A DNA stretch of 64,000 bases from CBDFHB01 sp965250115 (GTDB taxonomy: Bacteria > Acidobacteriota > Vicinamibacteria > Marinacidobacterales > SMYC01): contig CBDFNJ010000002.1 of the NCBI GenBank assembly GCA_965250115.1, positions 558,001 to 622,000 on the forward strand, in the 5' to 3' direction. This document shows positions 27,401 to 36,456 of this stretch, piece after piece. The position numbers and the translations under genes are program-made. Within the stretch, counting starts at the first letter, position 1. Each line of letters begins with the position of its first letter. The notes under the pieces were generated by a model. The model was not told the origin of the DNA and searched no databases. It saw only the letters and a list, made by a program, of their open reading frames with translations.

Positions 27401-28162
27401 GGCCTCTTTTCCGCCGCCGGACGGCCTTGTCAGCGGCCCACCACCTTATTTGGCGCAAACGTGGCACTCGAAAATCGGGATTAGAGACGAATGCCGAAAA
27501 TGAGGCCCGTTCAGCCCTTCTAGCGCGTCTCTGGTGCCACCTGATCCCGCAAACCCCGCCAACCGCGCGGAAAATCTCACGCGTCTCTGCAGTGCCACAA
27601 TTGGCCAGACTGGGTGGCGGATGGCGCAGTTTGGAGCTATCCGGTCTCGGCTGGAAACCCTAAAACAAAGAAGTGACTCGACCTCGGCGGGGACTTTCGG
27701 CGTTATCTAAAATGGCTAGTACTCGACGATTGAATGCCGGTCCAGGTCGGACTGTACCCTTCGCAGATGATGGACATGAGAGAGGCAATTGTTACAGTTT
27801 TTACAGTATCCTCTATGAGGTTGGCGGTGTGCGCTCCAAAAATACGATATAAAGCGAATCCGGTGGTCCCATGTAGCTGCCTGAAAGAGGGCCGTGTCGT
27901 AAACCCTCCGGCGGCGCTGACGGCCGTTAGTTATTGTTACTAAAAGGGTTACGACTCATAGGCGAACGTTTCGTCGACGGGAATACCTTTCCGGCTATCG
28001 CTGGGGAGGCTCGAGTGGGGGCGAGTGGAGCTTCCGGTTCTTGGCTGGAAACGATCAGAAAGAGCGCAAAACAGGCCCTTAGCGTGCAACTTGGGGCGAT
28101 TTTGGGGCTTATCGTGCCGTTTTTCCACTTAATCGCGCAGACAATGAGAAGACGCTCTACGC
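27401..28162. other. Gene-free stretch with a repeat
   Basis: No convincing gene in either direction. Bases about 27614-27663 recur inverted at 11305-11350. Bases about 28141-28260 carry a broken relic resembling the middle of the terminase-like gene at 29212 (GGAGGAGACGAAGAAGATG-like end), with stops in frame. Confidence 0.5.
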
Positions 28163-28990
28163 CTAGATCGCGCCTGAGGAGAGGGCGAATAGCGGAATTC
28201 GAATTGGCCAAACCTCGAATTCATCCAGCGAAGCTTTACGGAGGAGACGAAGAAGATGACTCCGCCAGACGGTGCAGTACAAGGAGCTATCCGCATATCG
28301 GATTGCCTTGCGCACGCGTGCCGTTGGGATGGCGTCTTCGGTGGCAATCTGCTCATAGGTTTTGCCTGCTTTGATCCGGTCGAGCCAGGAGAGGGCGTTG
28401 GCGATATTGCGCAGGAGTGTGCGGTCGACGGATTTCGTGGGGTTGCCCAGAACGAGCTTGGTCTCGACGCCGCGTCGACGCAAGCGGAACGGTGCGAGGA
28501 TGCGGAGTGCATCCTCGCGAATGCGGTCGGGCCCCATAGAGAGGCAAGCAGCGCACGTATTGCGGTCGAGGAGGATAGACACAGAGCCGGGGCTGATATC
28601 GACCCGCCGGATGAGACGGAGCAGGGGGGCTGCCGAGGCACTATCATTCTTGCTACCGGAACACAGCCCGTCAAAAAAACGACGCACCGAGGCGAGCTCT
28701 TGCATCGTCGGAGCATGGGTCAGCGAGGCCGAGAAGGTCGTGGCATCCACATGCTGTCGGATGAGATGCACGACGGTCTGTTCCAGCATCGGGGCGGGCA
28801 GTCGCCAGCCGGAGAGGTCCTTTTGGCCACTGTGCTGGATGAGGCGCCGGGAGACGTAGTAGCGGAGCCGTTGCCCGTTTTTCTTTTTGGTGTGGCTCGG
28901 CGTCAGCCGGTCCCCGGTGTCCTCGAAGAGCTTGCCGGCCAGTGGGAAGAGGCTGTGTCGGGCTTGGAGACCATGGCCTCTCGCCCGCAC
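28163..28990 (-). pseudogene. Large serine recombinase, C-terminal fragment
   Basis: The minus frame opens with HSLFPLAGKLFEDTGDRLTP then SHTKKKNGQRLRYYVSRRL, the segment after the zinc-ribbon in large serine recombinases. It continues through the helical tail, with ALSWLDRIKAGKTYEQIATE near the end. The N-terminal resolvase domain with the catalytic serine and most of the zinc domain are gone, and the last residues drift out of family. A short IS6-like scrap (about 29003-29035) abuts the broken end. The recombinase is dead. Confidence 0.75.
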
Positions 28991-29211
28991 CAGCCGCTCA
29001 CCGCGAGGTCATGCCATCCGTCGTCCAATGTGGAGTTTACAGCCGCCGCTAACACTTGCGATTCTTTTCTCAGGCCGCGTTTGATCGTCTGGAAGTATGA
29101 GACCTGCTGGTGTGGCGTCCGTAAGGGTGCAACGGTAAACTGGGTCAGTGATCGAAAACAGGCGAAGGCGTGTGTTCGTTTTGAAAATGAAAGATTTACT
29201 GGAGCATCATC

Positions 29212-29790
29212 ATGGCAGGTAGGAAAACGAAACTCACGCCTGAGCGGCAGGAGAAGATTCTCGATTGCGTTCGAATTGGCATGAGCAATAAGGCCGCTGC
29301 TCAGATGGCTGGCATCTCCGAGAAGACACTCTACAACTGGATCGAGTGTGGAGAGAAGGACACGAGCGGTCCATTTTTTGATTTTTGGGAGTCTCTCCAG
29401 GCGGCCACGGTACAATTCGAGCTCTCGAACTGCAGAATCATTCACAGGAGCGCGACCGAGGAGACGAGGATCGTTCGCCAAACCATCAGATACAAGAGCG
29501 GGCAAGCGGTGAATGGGAAGCTGGGGGCTGGAAAATTCAAGTCTGCTACGATAGTGATAGAGACTCGCCCACCTTCGACAAAGAGTGCTATGTGGCTGCT
29601 TGAGCGACGGTTCCCGAAGAAGTGGGGGCGGCAAGCGGGAGGGGACGTTCGGCGGGAGCGACAAGCGAGAGGGGAAGCTCCTGAGAAACCACGCGCTACT
29701 ATTATATTCACACGGCCCGACAATGAGAGTATGGACCAAACGGAGAAGGGCACGACTGCTCAGACTGCCAGAGGAAAACGGAGTAGCTAA
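29212..29790 (+). CDS. Terminase-small-subunit-like HTH protein
   Basis: 192 residues. The N-terminus (MAGRKTKLTPERQEKILDCV, then KAAAQMAGISEKTLYNWIE) is the helix-turn-helix of phage small terminase-type proteins. The middle (FELSNCRIIHRSATEE, then KSAMWLLERRF) is the usual helical oligomerisation part ending in a WWLER-like motif. The C-terminal 60 residues are low-complexity and charged. ATG 29212 is preceded by GGAG. It would recognise phage DNA for packaging, but no large terminase follows, so it is an orphan. Partial copies lie at 16663-17009, about 28141-28260 and 58161-58430. Confidence 0.7.
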   Translation: MAGRKTKLTPERQEKILDCVRIGMSNKAAAQMAGISEKTLYNWIECGEKDTSGPFFDFWESLQAATVQFELSNCRIIHRSATEETRIVRQTIRYKSGQAVNGKLGAGKFKSATIVIETRPPSTKSAMWLLERRFPKKWGRQAGGDVRRERQARGEAPEKPRATIIFTRPDNESMDQTEKGTTAQTARGKRSS

Positions 29791-30045
29791 AACACGGTTC
29801 GAGAAGGTGAATGAATGAGCCAACCAACCAGTTTCAAACTGGCCAACTTCACCTGGTGCAGATGACCCGTCTCAGCCAGCAAGAAGAGCCCTGAAGTCGG
29901 TGAGCTTCCCGCTTTCAAGGACGGGGACCATACGATTTCCTGCTTGAAACTGACATGGTAGGAGGGGGAGGCTCGCTCTTGCGATTGTTCTCGAATATCC
30001 GGTCTATTGTCCTGGACGCTGTCGCATTCGTTCGCAACCCCGTCC
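29791..30045. repeat. 3' flank shared with 16398-16662
   Basis: About 250 bp after the terminase-like gene. It reads as a diverged reverse complement of 16398-16662 and holds no gene. The duplicated block therefore includes gene plus flank (roughly 640 bp). Confidence 0.65.
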
Positions 30046-30187
30046 TGTGCCAAAACTCGGCCCTTTAGAAATAGACCACAAATCATCAGCATAGACGCCC
30101 TTGGAATCCGCGCAGAATCCAGGGTATTTCGCGCCGCAGGGCTGACTTCCGACCCATGGGCTGGCGGATGAATAAATAGAAGGCACA
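30046..30187 (-). mobile_element. 142-bp mini-element (R end to L end)
   Basis: Starts TGTGCCAAAACTCGGCC and ends GAATAAATAGAAGGCACA, with about 80 bp of R-side interior (GACGCCCTTGGAATCCGC, then GGTATTTCGCGCCGCAG). Longer than the 87-bp form by retained R-side sequence only. CCCCGTCC precedes it. No coding capacity. Confidence 0.8.
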
Positions 30188-30284
30188 CCCGCGTCGCAAG
30201 CCGGACGGAACGGATGGTCCGGAGGAAGGCTGTGCTCGGGCCCGCCTATCGCAGAGCCAATGCCGCGTCGGCGGGTCTCCACGA

Positions 30285-30346
30285 ATTTCGAAAACACCTC
30301 TAGGATTCCAGCTTTCGGCTCCGTTCGCGGTTTTGGACACGACGCT
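30285..30346 (+). repeat. C-type IS right end
   Basis: Ends GGTTTTGGACACGACG at 30346 and parallels the right side of the 216-bp element at 51835-52050 (TCTCCACGAATTTCGAAAAC here). The left partner is absent. Confidence 0.65.
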
Positions 30347-30465
30347 GATTAGGCATAGTGGCCTCCTATTAACTCCTCTGTTAGAATAGTTTAGGGGAGG
30401 CAGCCCGAGGGTGAGCGGCACTAAGGAAACGAGCGCCAAGGCGATCGTCGAGAAACTGACCTAGG

Positions 30466-30545
30466 CCGACAGACCGGAGATTAATCGCGTTCGGTGCGCG
30501 CGGATGAATAAATAGAAGGCACAGCCGAGTTTTGGCACAGGACGC
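30466..30545. repeat. L end joined to minimal R end
   Basis: A minus-strand L end closes at 30523. The minimal R terminus GCCGAGTTTTGGCACA follows immediately (30524-30539). The same end-to-end junction occurs at 36279-36295. Confidence 0.75.
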
Positions 30546-30565
30546 GGTCAAACCTCTGCGAGTCA

Positions 30566-30590
30566 CCCCGGCAGAGCCGGGGGTTTACCT
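30566..30590. terminator. GC-rich hairpin of transposon-tail type
   Basis: CCCCGGC and GCCGGGG pair around a short AGA loop, followed by GTTT. The form is common at the 3' end of transposase genes. No gene now precedes it, so it is probably a relic. Confidence 0.45.
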
Positions 30591-30593
30591 GTG

Positions 30594-30705
30594 ATAATTA
30601 CAGCCAAAATAGCGCTCGCGACCTTCGCCGCGCGCAAATGGAGCGTAAGCGATTTTTTTGCAAAGGGATACGTACACATCACCAACAGCAAACAGCGCAA
30701 GCACC
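30594..30705. repeat. Dispersed ~115-bp repeat, copy 2
   Basis: Diverged copy of 7335-7454 (CAGCCAAAATAGCGCTCG, then GGATACGTACACATCACC). It follows the relic hairpin and precedes the DUF169 promoter region. Confidence 0.65.
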
Positions 30706-30794
30706 GTGCCATGGCGGCATTCTTGCACACGTGAGCGTGGTTTGCCTATAGTGCTGTCGCGTGCTCCATACCGCGCTAGGAGGAAACCATCTAA

Positions 30795-31511
30795 ATGAGC
30801 AAAGATAACTGGAGTGATCTTGCGTCGGCGCTCAACTCCAAGCTAAAACTGCAAGCCACACCTATTGCCATCACCTTTTCCAACGACTTCCAAGGAGTTC
30901 CGCCATTCGAGGGACCGACCCCGGCGCCGATGCCCGATGGGCGGACTGGCAAGGTCCCTGCGGGCTGCGTTTTCTGGATGAAGGCAACGGACCGTACGTT
31001 CAGCACCGTCGCCGAAGATCACGGCAATTGCAGTGTCGGAAGCTTGACGCACGGCCTCAAGACAATGGACGAAGTAGCCGGCAATAGCGACGTGGCTGCG
31101 CTCCTAGATAGCGGATGGGTCACGATGGATGTCGTCCCGCAAATCCCGGTGGTCAAGACCAAGTACCGCTACATTACCTACGGACCGCTCGTGGAGAGCT
31201 CGGATCCGGACGTGGTCGTCGTTCGCCTCAACGCAACACAACTTATGGTCCTTCATGACGCAATCCCCGGTCTTCGCTTCGAGGGAAAACCCCAGTGTCA
31301 CATCGTCGCCATCGCCAAGGAGCAAGGTGAAATCGCGGCCAGTGTCGGGTGCATGCTAAGCCGGGTCCGTACAGGGATGTCACCCAGCGAAGTGACGTGC
31401 GCGATCCCGGCCTCCAAGCTGGGCGACGTCATCGAGGCGCTCGATTCCACTTGCGTGGCGAACGGCAAGGTGGCAACGTACGCTGCAGAAGATGGGAAGC
31501 GATTCGCCTAG
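30795..31511 (+). CDS. DUF169 family protein
   Basis: 238 residues matching DUF169: an N-terminal LNSKLKLQATPIAITFSND opening, the Cys-containing CVFWMKATD block (about residue 57), a HGNCSVGSLTHGL motif (about 75-87), and a C-terminal GCMLSRVRTGMSPSEVTCAI segment. Several conserved Cys hint at metal or redox chemistry, but the biochemical role of the family is unknown. ATG 30795 is preceded by AGGAGG. It is the first intact native gene after about 4 kb of debris and is followed by a bacilliredoxin. Confidence 0.85.
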   Translation: MSKDNWSDLASALNSKLKLQATPIAITFSNDFQGVPPFEGPTPAPMPDGRTGKVPAGCVFWMKATDRTFSTVAEDHGNCSVGSLTHGLKTMDEVAGNSDVAALLDSGWVTMDVVPQIPVVKTKYRYITYGPLVESSDPDVVVVRLNATQLMVLHDAIPGLRFEGKPQCHIVAIAKEQGEIAASVGCMLSRVRTGMSPSEVTCAIPASKLGDVIEALDSTCVANGKVATYAAEDGKRFA

Positions 31512-31555
31512 GACCCTAAGTCGGTCAAACCCCGTGAGGTCAAAATACTCATGCG

Positions 31556-31640
31556 CGTCGTGTCCAAAAATACAAACGAACTCAAGACCGGCTTGCCGGG
31601 ACGTTTCGGAATAGACGTGTCTATGCTTGGTTCGCAGCAC
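31556..31640 (+). repeat. C-type IS end
   Basis: Starts CGTCGTGTCCAAAAATAC and is followed by about 65 bp of C-type interior. It lies between the DUF169 and bacilliredoxin genes and may have separated an older operon. Confidence 0.7.
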
Positions 31641-31717
31641 TTGAATGACCGGGTTGATTTCTACGGGATTGCAGGCTAGCGTAATCTCTAAATAGATAGC
31701 GAGGAGAGGCGAGACAA

Positions 31718-32239
31718 ATGCAGCCACTTTACGATCCCGAGGGTGTTCGGCCTATGTGGGAGGAGCTTGTCCAATGCGGGGTCGAGCCCGTGCAAACAAG
31801 AGAGAACGTCGACGAGGCCTTGAAGAGGTCTGGGACAACGCTCGTGGTGGTGAACTCGGTTTGTGGATGTGCTGCCGGCTCGGCGCGCCCGGGTGTGACT
31901 CGCGCCCTGCAACACAGCACAATTCCCGATCACCTCACGACGGTCTTCGCCGGCGTGGACCGTGAGGCCACGGAGCGCGCCAGAGAGCACATGGTCGGCG
32001 TTGCTCCGAGCTCACCTTCGGTGGCTCTTTTCAAAGACGGCGAGCTCGTGCACATGCTTGAGCGACGACATATAGAGATGATGAACGACGAGATGGTGGC
32101 GCAGAACTTGACCGAGGTTTTCGACAAGTACTGCTCTCGACAGGGACCGTCCGTCCTCAGAGAAGAGTACGAGAAGGTGGTGCACGCGCGGCAGTGTGGC
32201 TCCTCGGTGCCGTTGTTCGATCCCCTCTCAAACCACTAG
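31718..32239 (+). CDS. Bacilliredoxin, BrxA/BrxB (YphP/YqiW) family
   Basis: 173 residues. The active site is CGC in NSVCGCAAGSARPGV (about residues 45-59), the hallmark of bacilliredoxins, which remove bacillithiol mixed disulfides from proteins. The thioredoxin-like fold continues with FAGVDREATERAREH and SPSVALFKDGELVHMLERR. The C-terminal 25 residues extend past the usual end. AGGAGAGG precedes ATG 31718. The protein acts in the cytosol. Its presence suggests a bacillithiol-type thiol system (inference). Confidence 0.92.
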   Translation: MQPLYDPEGVRPMWEELVQCGVEPVQTRENVDEALKRSGTTLVVVNSVCGCAAGSARPGVTRALQHSTIPDHLTTVFAGVDREATERAREHMVGVAPSSPSVALFKDGELVHMLERRHIEMMNDEMVAQNLTEVFDKYCSRQGPSVLREEYEKVVHARQCGSSVPLFDPLSNH

Positions 32240-32305
32240 CAGGCGCTCTTCTCCCCGGCAAAGTCCAGTCCCGTCTCGGCCTCGGGGGCCGTTCCCCTCC
32301 CGTCC

Positions 32306-32609
32306 TGTGCCAAAACTCAGCCCTTTTGAAATAGACCATAAATCAGCAGCTTAGCGACTGGGCCAAGGGCCCTTAGGCTCTACAGCTACCCAAAACCCGC
32401 GGTCGACGTTCGAGAGCCGCGGCCGTTTCACCGAACGGCGGAGGACGGCGAGCTGCTGCCGAAGAGCGACATTGTCGAGAGCCAGCTCGCGACGAGCCTT
32501 GAAGGCGGAGATGAGAGCGCGAACAAACGACGAAATCAAGCAGGCATGGTGCCGGCAGACCGGAGACTAATCAAGTTTGGGGCGCCCGGATGAATAAATA
32601 GAAGGCACA
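32306..32609 (-). mobile_element. 304-bp deletion derivative of L/R integrase-type IS
   Basis: Bounded by an R end (TGTGCCAAAACTCAGCCC, 32306) and an L end (GAATAAATAGAAGGCACA, 32609). Inside, the minus strand still encodes the transposase opening (RRELALDNVALRQQLAVLRR, then SVKRPRLSNVDRGFWVAV, 32351-32539) before joining R-side sequence. This one element physically links L and R ends as the two termini of the same IS and identifies its transposase as the integrase-core type. Confidence 0.85.
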
Positions 32610-32694
32610 GGTAGCTTGAGGTCAGCCCACCAGGCTGGCGGCCGTCGACAATGGCACGGACGATGTCGGGTACCAGGAAAGCATAGCGGATTGC

Positions 32695-32847
32695 CTCGAT
32701 ATTCGCTCTCGATTAGGTGGTCATCTGCATGGTGACGACCCGCCCTTCCAAGACGATTGTAAAGCCTACGGCCCTTGGCCCGGTCGCAAACACAGACACT
32801 AAGCTGCTGATTTATGGTCTATTTAAAAAGGGCCGAGTTTTGGCACA
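32695..32847 (+). repeat. Extended R-type end
   Basis: About 150 bp of R-side sequence starting near CGATATTCGCTCTCGAT and ending TTTTGGCACA at 32847. It is the long version of the R end; a partial copy lies at 37140-37250. It truncates the permease gene read from the other side. Bases 32610-32694 have no identified content. Confidence 0.8.
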
Positions 32848-33915
32848 GGACGGGATCGCAAGACTAATCAGAGGTGTCGTTGCAGCCGCAACGGTGATAC
32901 CCAGGATGCCGCCGACGATACCAAGCAGCAGGCTCTCTGTGAGAAGCTGCTGAAACAGGCGGCGACGCGAACAGCCAAGCACGAGTCGCGTCGCAAACTC
33001 TCGAGAGCGTGAGAGCGAGCGAGCAAGCTGGAGGTTGCTGACGTTTGCTGCGGCGATGAGGAGAACGAAGATGCTGGCGCCCTGCAGTAGGAGGAGCGGC
33101 GACGACAGCGCTCCAAAGGTCTCCTCGTCGAGGGCGCGCAAGTATACTGTACGACCCTTGTTCGCGTCAGGATAGACCTCGGCGAGGCGACCAGCTACGG
33201 TCTCCATTTCGGCCTGTGCGCCCGCCACCTTGATGCCGTCCTTCAGCCGCGCCACGACCGTTAAGTATCGTTGTGCGCGCCAACTCCGGATCTGCTCCGT
33301 GCTGAATGCCAAGGGCGCGAGAATGTCTATCTTCGTGTTCAGAAAGAAGAAGCCGGGCGGAAGTACGCCGACAATCTCTGCGCTCCTGCCGCTTAGCACG
33401 ATCCGTCGCCCTGGAACCTCCATATCGGAGCCAAAGCGACGTTGCCATAGGCCGTGGCTAATGAGAACCCACAGCGGCCCGTCGCGACCGTCATTCTCTA
33501 CGTGCTCCGGTCGGAGTCCCCGACCCACAATCGGACGTACGCCTAGTGTTTCCAGAAAACTAGGGGTCGCGCCAAATGCACTTAGGCGTTCCGCAGCCCC
33601 GCCATCGTCAGGCTCTAGATTGTAGAACTGCTCCGTATAGGCACCCATCTTCTCGAAGACATTGTTCTCGGACTTCCAGTCATGATAATTTGCAGGCGAA
33701 ACTAGGCTTCGCGACAAACCGAGGCGTTCCACGCGGCCCCAGACCATGACTAGTCTCTCCGGCTTATCGTACGGCAGTGGCTCGAAAAGCACGGCGCTCA
33801 AGAAAGCTAACACTGCGGTGTTCGCGCCGATGCCCACCGCGATTGCTGCGATGCTGGCTGCAGCGATGCCGGGCCGACGACTCACTGAATACAACCAGTG
33901 TCGAATATCAGCCAC
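32812..33915 (-). CDS. MacB/ADOP-type ABC permease, C-terminal half lost to an R end
   Basis: The frame encodes the first half of a FtsX-like orphan permease: the transmembrane helix AAASIAAIAVGIGANTAVLA, a MacB periplasmic domain (about residues 50-250), and the FtsX region with IFVLLIAAANVSNLQLARSL and LTESLLLGIVGGILGITVAA. Native codons end near 32848. The last dozen (PSCAKTRPFLNRP) come from the R end. Full ADOP proteins are about 800 residues with a second FtsX domain, absent here. I place the start at GTG 33915, preceded by AGGAGG at about 11 bases. The product is unlikely to be functional. Confidence 0.8.
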   Translation of the reverse strand: MADIRHWLYSVSRRPGIAAASIAAIAVGIGANTAVLAFLSAVLFEPLPYDKPERLVMVWGRVERLGLSRSLVSPANYHDWKSENNVFEKMGAYTEQFYNLEPDDGGAAERLSAFGATPSFLETLGVRPIVGRGLRPEHVENDGRDGPLWVLISHGLWQRRFGSDMEVPGRRIVLSGRSAEIVGVLPPGFFFLNTKIDILAPLAFSTEQIRSWRAQRYLTVVARLKDGIKVAGAQAEMETVAGRLAEVYPDANKGRTVYLRALDEETFGALSSPLLLLQGASIFVLLIAAANVSNLQLARSLSRSREFATRLVLGCSRRRLFQQLLTESLLLGIVGGILGITVAAATTPLISLAIPSCAKTRPFLNRP

Positions 33916-34295
33916 AGACGTATCGTCCTCCTGTCCCTTCCACAAACTCGGGTGCTCCCCGGATGTGCGCCGTACATCCTCTGGATGGTAGAGTGAGGAT
34001 GAGGAAGCGAGACGACCATTGGCCCAGCAGACGGGCGAGGCTGCAGCCGACCATCGGCGGGAACTTGCGCCGTGACCAACCCCACGCGCGCCTCGACACC
34101 CGCCGTTCTGTTCCTCGACGCCGAGCCTCACGGACACGTGGCTGCTATATACCCTTTCGCCCTTTCCTATGCGAACGAGAACAACCAGCACCGGTACGTA
34201 GCCACCGATCGAATCACCCGAATCGCCGCGCACGGCCCAGACTCCGGCTGCGGCACTTCCCCAATGGTGTCCAACACGACTCCACGATAACCGGC

Positions 34296-35117
34296 ATGGC
34301 GAACACTCCCTATCGAATGCCGGTCATTATGCCGCTGCACGACATAGAAGTGCCCAAGCATCTCGATCTCTACAAACGTAAGGGCCCCGGCACTATCACG
34401 ATTACGCGCCTAAATGCTAGGCAACTGTTCGTCGCTAGGCTCACTGCCACATCCCCGCCAACCACCGCCCAACTACGTAAGCGCCGAGACATCATGGTAT
34501 CCTTTGCGGCACACCAACACTGCCCTGATTGTCAGAAGCCGATTGTCTTGGACAAAGACAACGAACCTACATGCACCGATTGTCGACTGGTCCTGTATCC
34601 ACCACCCAGCGCATATCTAACGCACCTCGCCCACAGCTACCTGGATGCGGCGCGCGATGTCCGCTCTAGATCCGCTTGGTCCTCGCAACTGACACGGATC
34701 TTCTTGGCTCACCATTCCGCCGAACTGTATCTGAAGGCGTTAGGGGCATACTCCGCATTTGCGAACGACAGCCGCGAAGAATACCTCTTTGGCAATACGT
34801 TCAGATACACCCAGCACGACCTGCAACCTTTGCTCCACCAGGTTTATCCCGCCACGAGAGCGCGCCTGTATACGTGCTTAAATGGCAAAGGGCACTCCGC
34901 AGACGACCTTGTAAATTCGCTTCCCAAGAGCACATCCGAACTGTTTCGCTACGGCGTGCTCCTGCGGGACGCGACACGCCGTGAGGTAAGGACCACCGTC
35001 GGTGGCGACGTAGTGATGGGAAAGACCAATTTGACCACTCTACTGGATGACCTGTGCGTCCTACTGGACGCATTCACGACGGCGGAGTTGAATTTGCTGC
35101 AATGCAGTGGTGACTAA
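34296..35117 (+). CDS. Zinc-ribbon plus helical (HEPN-like) protein, unrecognised
   Basis: Up to 273 residues from ATG 34296. A Cys4 ribbon (CPDCQKPIVLDKDNEPTCTD, about residues 75-94) is followed by a helical domain: AYLTHLAHSYLDAARDVRSR, then FLAHHSAELYLKALGAYSAF and LFRYGVLLRDATRR. The spacing and the HHSAELYLKA helix recall HEPN-type domains of small RNases and TA systems, but I cannot name a family. An internal ATG at 34495, directly before the ribbon, is an alternative start. Neither has a clear ribosome-binding site. It stands alone, followed by IS5. Confidence 0.5.
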   Translation: MANTPYRMPVIMPLHDIEVPKHLDLYKRKGPGTITITRLNARQLFVARLTATSPPTTAQLRKRRDIMVSFAAHQHCPDCQKPIVLDKDNEPTCTDCRLVLYPPPSAYLTHLAHSYLDAARDVRSRSAWSSQLTRIFLAHHSAELYLKALGAYSAFANDSREEYLFGNTFRYTQHDLQPLLHQVYPATRARLYTCLNGKGHSADDLVNSLPKSTSELFRYGVLLRDATRREVRTTVGGDVVMGKTNLTTLLDDLCVLLDAFTTAELNLLQCSGD

Positions 35118-35138
35118 ACCTAGCGTCACCACAAAGCT

Positions 35139-36223
35139 GCCTTGGTGCACAACTCCGATAGAGGCCGATAGCTCGCTTGGCCCCGACTCCCATCATCCGA
35201 TCATCTCGCTATCAGGCATCCCGAGGGCCGTCATGGTGTTCAGAATCTTGCACCCGATCCTTGCCTCGACTCTCTGTGCCGCCAACCCTCTCGCTCGCAT
35301 CGCTGAGCCCACGATAGCCTTGTAGCGATGGAACGTTGTCTCGACTTTGCTCCGTTTGCTGTAGCCCGATTCTGTGTGCCACTTTCGTTTGCCGAGCCGA
35401 GCTTGTGCTGCAATGTTGCGATTGCGCTGTCGGCTGCTCGCCGGCCCCGATGCGAGCTGGGCGCCCTTGCGCGGCGGTATCAGCACCCTCGGCGAGCGAT
35501 GAGCGCTGTGATTCTCGATCGCCTCATAGACGCCGCTGGCGTCGTATGCGGTGTCAGCTCTGGCCGATGAGATGGGACTGTCGATCTGTGCGACAAGCGA
35601 TGCAACCCGCGATGAATCGCGGGCTCTTTTGCTCGTCAGCTCGCCGGCGACGACTTCGCCAGTCTGCTCGTCGACACACAGATGGAGCTTGCGATAGTCC
35701 CTGCTCTTTGGTGCTCTGCGCAGCTGGCCGGCGTGGACAGCGAGACCGCTGCTGTCGATCAAGATGTGCAACGGCGTCTTCTGCTTGTCTTGGTAGAAGG
35801 GGACCTTACCCAGCTTCGCCTTGCGCCTCGAAATCGTGGTGTGATCGGGCACATCATTGTCTAGCTTCATCAGAGCGAACAACGACCGCAGCAATCCCTC
35901 GCTCTGCCTAGATGACAGATGAAACACCATGCCCAGGGTGACAGCCGTCTCGATGGCGTGGTTCGAGTACTTGCGTTGACGGCCCGGTTTCCTCCTCCTC
36001 GGCCGGGGCGCGTCCCAGTTCACAAGCTTGCCGGCGGTGAGCGAGATCCAGACGGTCAGGCTCCCACGGTTGCGTAGACCCGCCTCATATTCACGCCAAT
36101 TCCTCACGCGATAGGCCTTCTTCACATACTTCCGCTGAGTGCGTTTGAAAATGCTCATGGGGAACCTCGAATCCGTGAGTACAGGACAATTGTGGACCGA
36201 GATCGCGAGTTGTGCACCAAGGC
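35139..36223 (-). mobile_element. IS5-family insertion sequence, copy A (1085 bp)
   Basis: Inverted repeats GCCTTGGTGCACAACTC bound an element the same length as the copy at 61533-62617. No clear target duplication was seen. One transposase gene fills it. Confidence 0.9.
35193..36158 (-). CDS. IS5-family (IS903-like) transposase
   Basis: 321 residues. N-terminal YRVRNWREYEAGLRNRGSLT is the typical opening of the IS903-like branch. The DDE core shows HILIDSSGLAVH (first D), ISSARADTAYDASGVYEAIE (second D region) and SKVETTFHRYKAIVG (E). It looks intact. Confidence 0.93.
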   Translation of the reverse strand: MSIFKRTQRKYVKKAYRVRNWREYEAGLRNRGSLTVWISLTAGKLVNWDAPRPRRRKPGRQRKYSNHAIETAVTLGMVFHLSSRQSEGLLRSLFALMKLDNDVPDHTTISRRKAKLGKVPFYQDKQKTPLHILIDSSGLAVHAGQLRRAPKSRDYRKLHLCVDEQTGEVVAGELTSKRARDSSRVASLVAQIDSPISSARADTAYDASGVYEAIENHSAHRSPRVLIPPRKGAQLASGPASSRQRNRNIAAQARLGKRKWHTESGYSKRSKVETTFHRYKAIVGSAMRARGLAAQRVEARIGCKILNTMTALGMPDSEMIG

Positions 36224-36300
36224 AGCAGACCGGAGACTAATCAAGTTCGGTGCGCGCGGATGAACAAATAGAAGGCACAGCCGAGTTTTGGCACACGACG
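36224..36300. repeat. L end joined to minimal R end
   Basis: A minus-strand L end closes at 36279 and is immediately followed by GCCGAGTTTTGGCACA (36280-36295). This is the same head-to-tail junction as at 30523-30539, here between IS5 and the toxin-antitoxin operon. Confidence 0.75.
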
Positions 36301-36398
36301 GGCTTCACATAGGCTCGTTGGCTCATCGTTCGAGGCTTCCTTGCCCCGTTCCTCGCGCGCGAGCAGTCACTGCCCGCCGCTGGCCAGGGCACATTTAC

Positions 36399-36419
36399 AT
36401 ACACACAGATAGTGTGTAT
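36399..36419. promoter_or_regulatory. Inverted repeat, putative antitoxin operator
   Basis: ATACACAC and GTGTGTAT form a perfect 8-bp inverted repeat with a 5-bp spacer, 38 bases before the antitoxin ATG. Ribbon-helix-helix antitoxins usually autoregulate through such palindromes. Confidence 0.6.
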
Positions 36420-36456
36420 CATCAGGGAGTCAGAGTTGCATTTCGTGAGGCCCCCA

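Noticed and set aside
28256..29284. 342-codon plus-strand frame
   Set aside because: It lies opposite the serine recombinase fragment, whose family blocks are clear on the minus strand, and continues into IS debris.
34072..34290. 72-codon frame before the zinc-ribbon gene
   Set aside because: It has a GTG start without ribosome-binding site and no recognisable features; too weak to list.
33777..34295. Long N-terminal extension of the zinc-ribbon protein gene
   Set aside because: It is antisense to the permease start, very Arg-rich, and without family features; the gene was started at 34296 or later.
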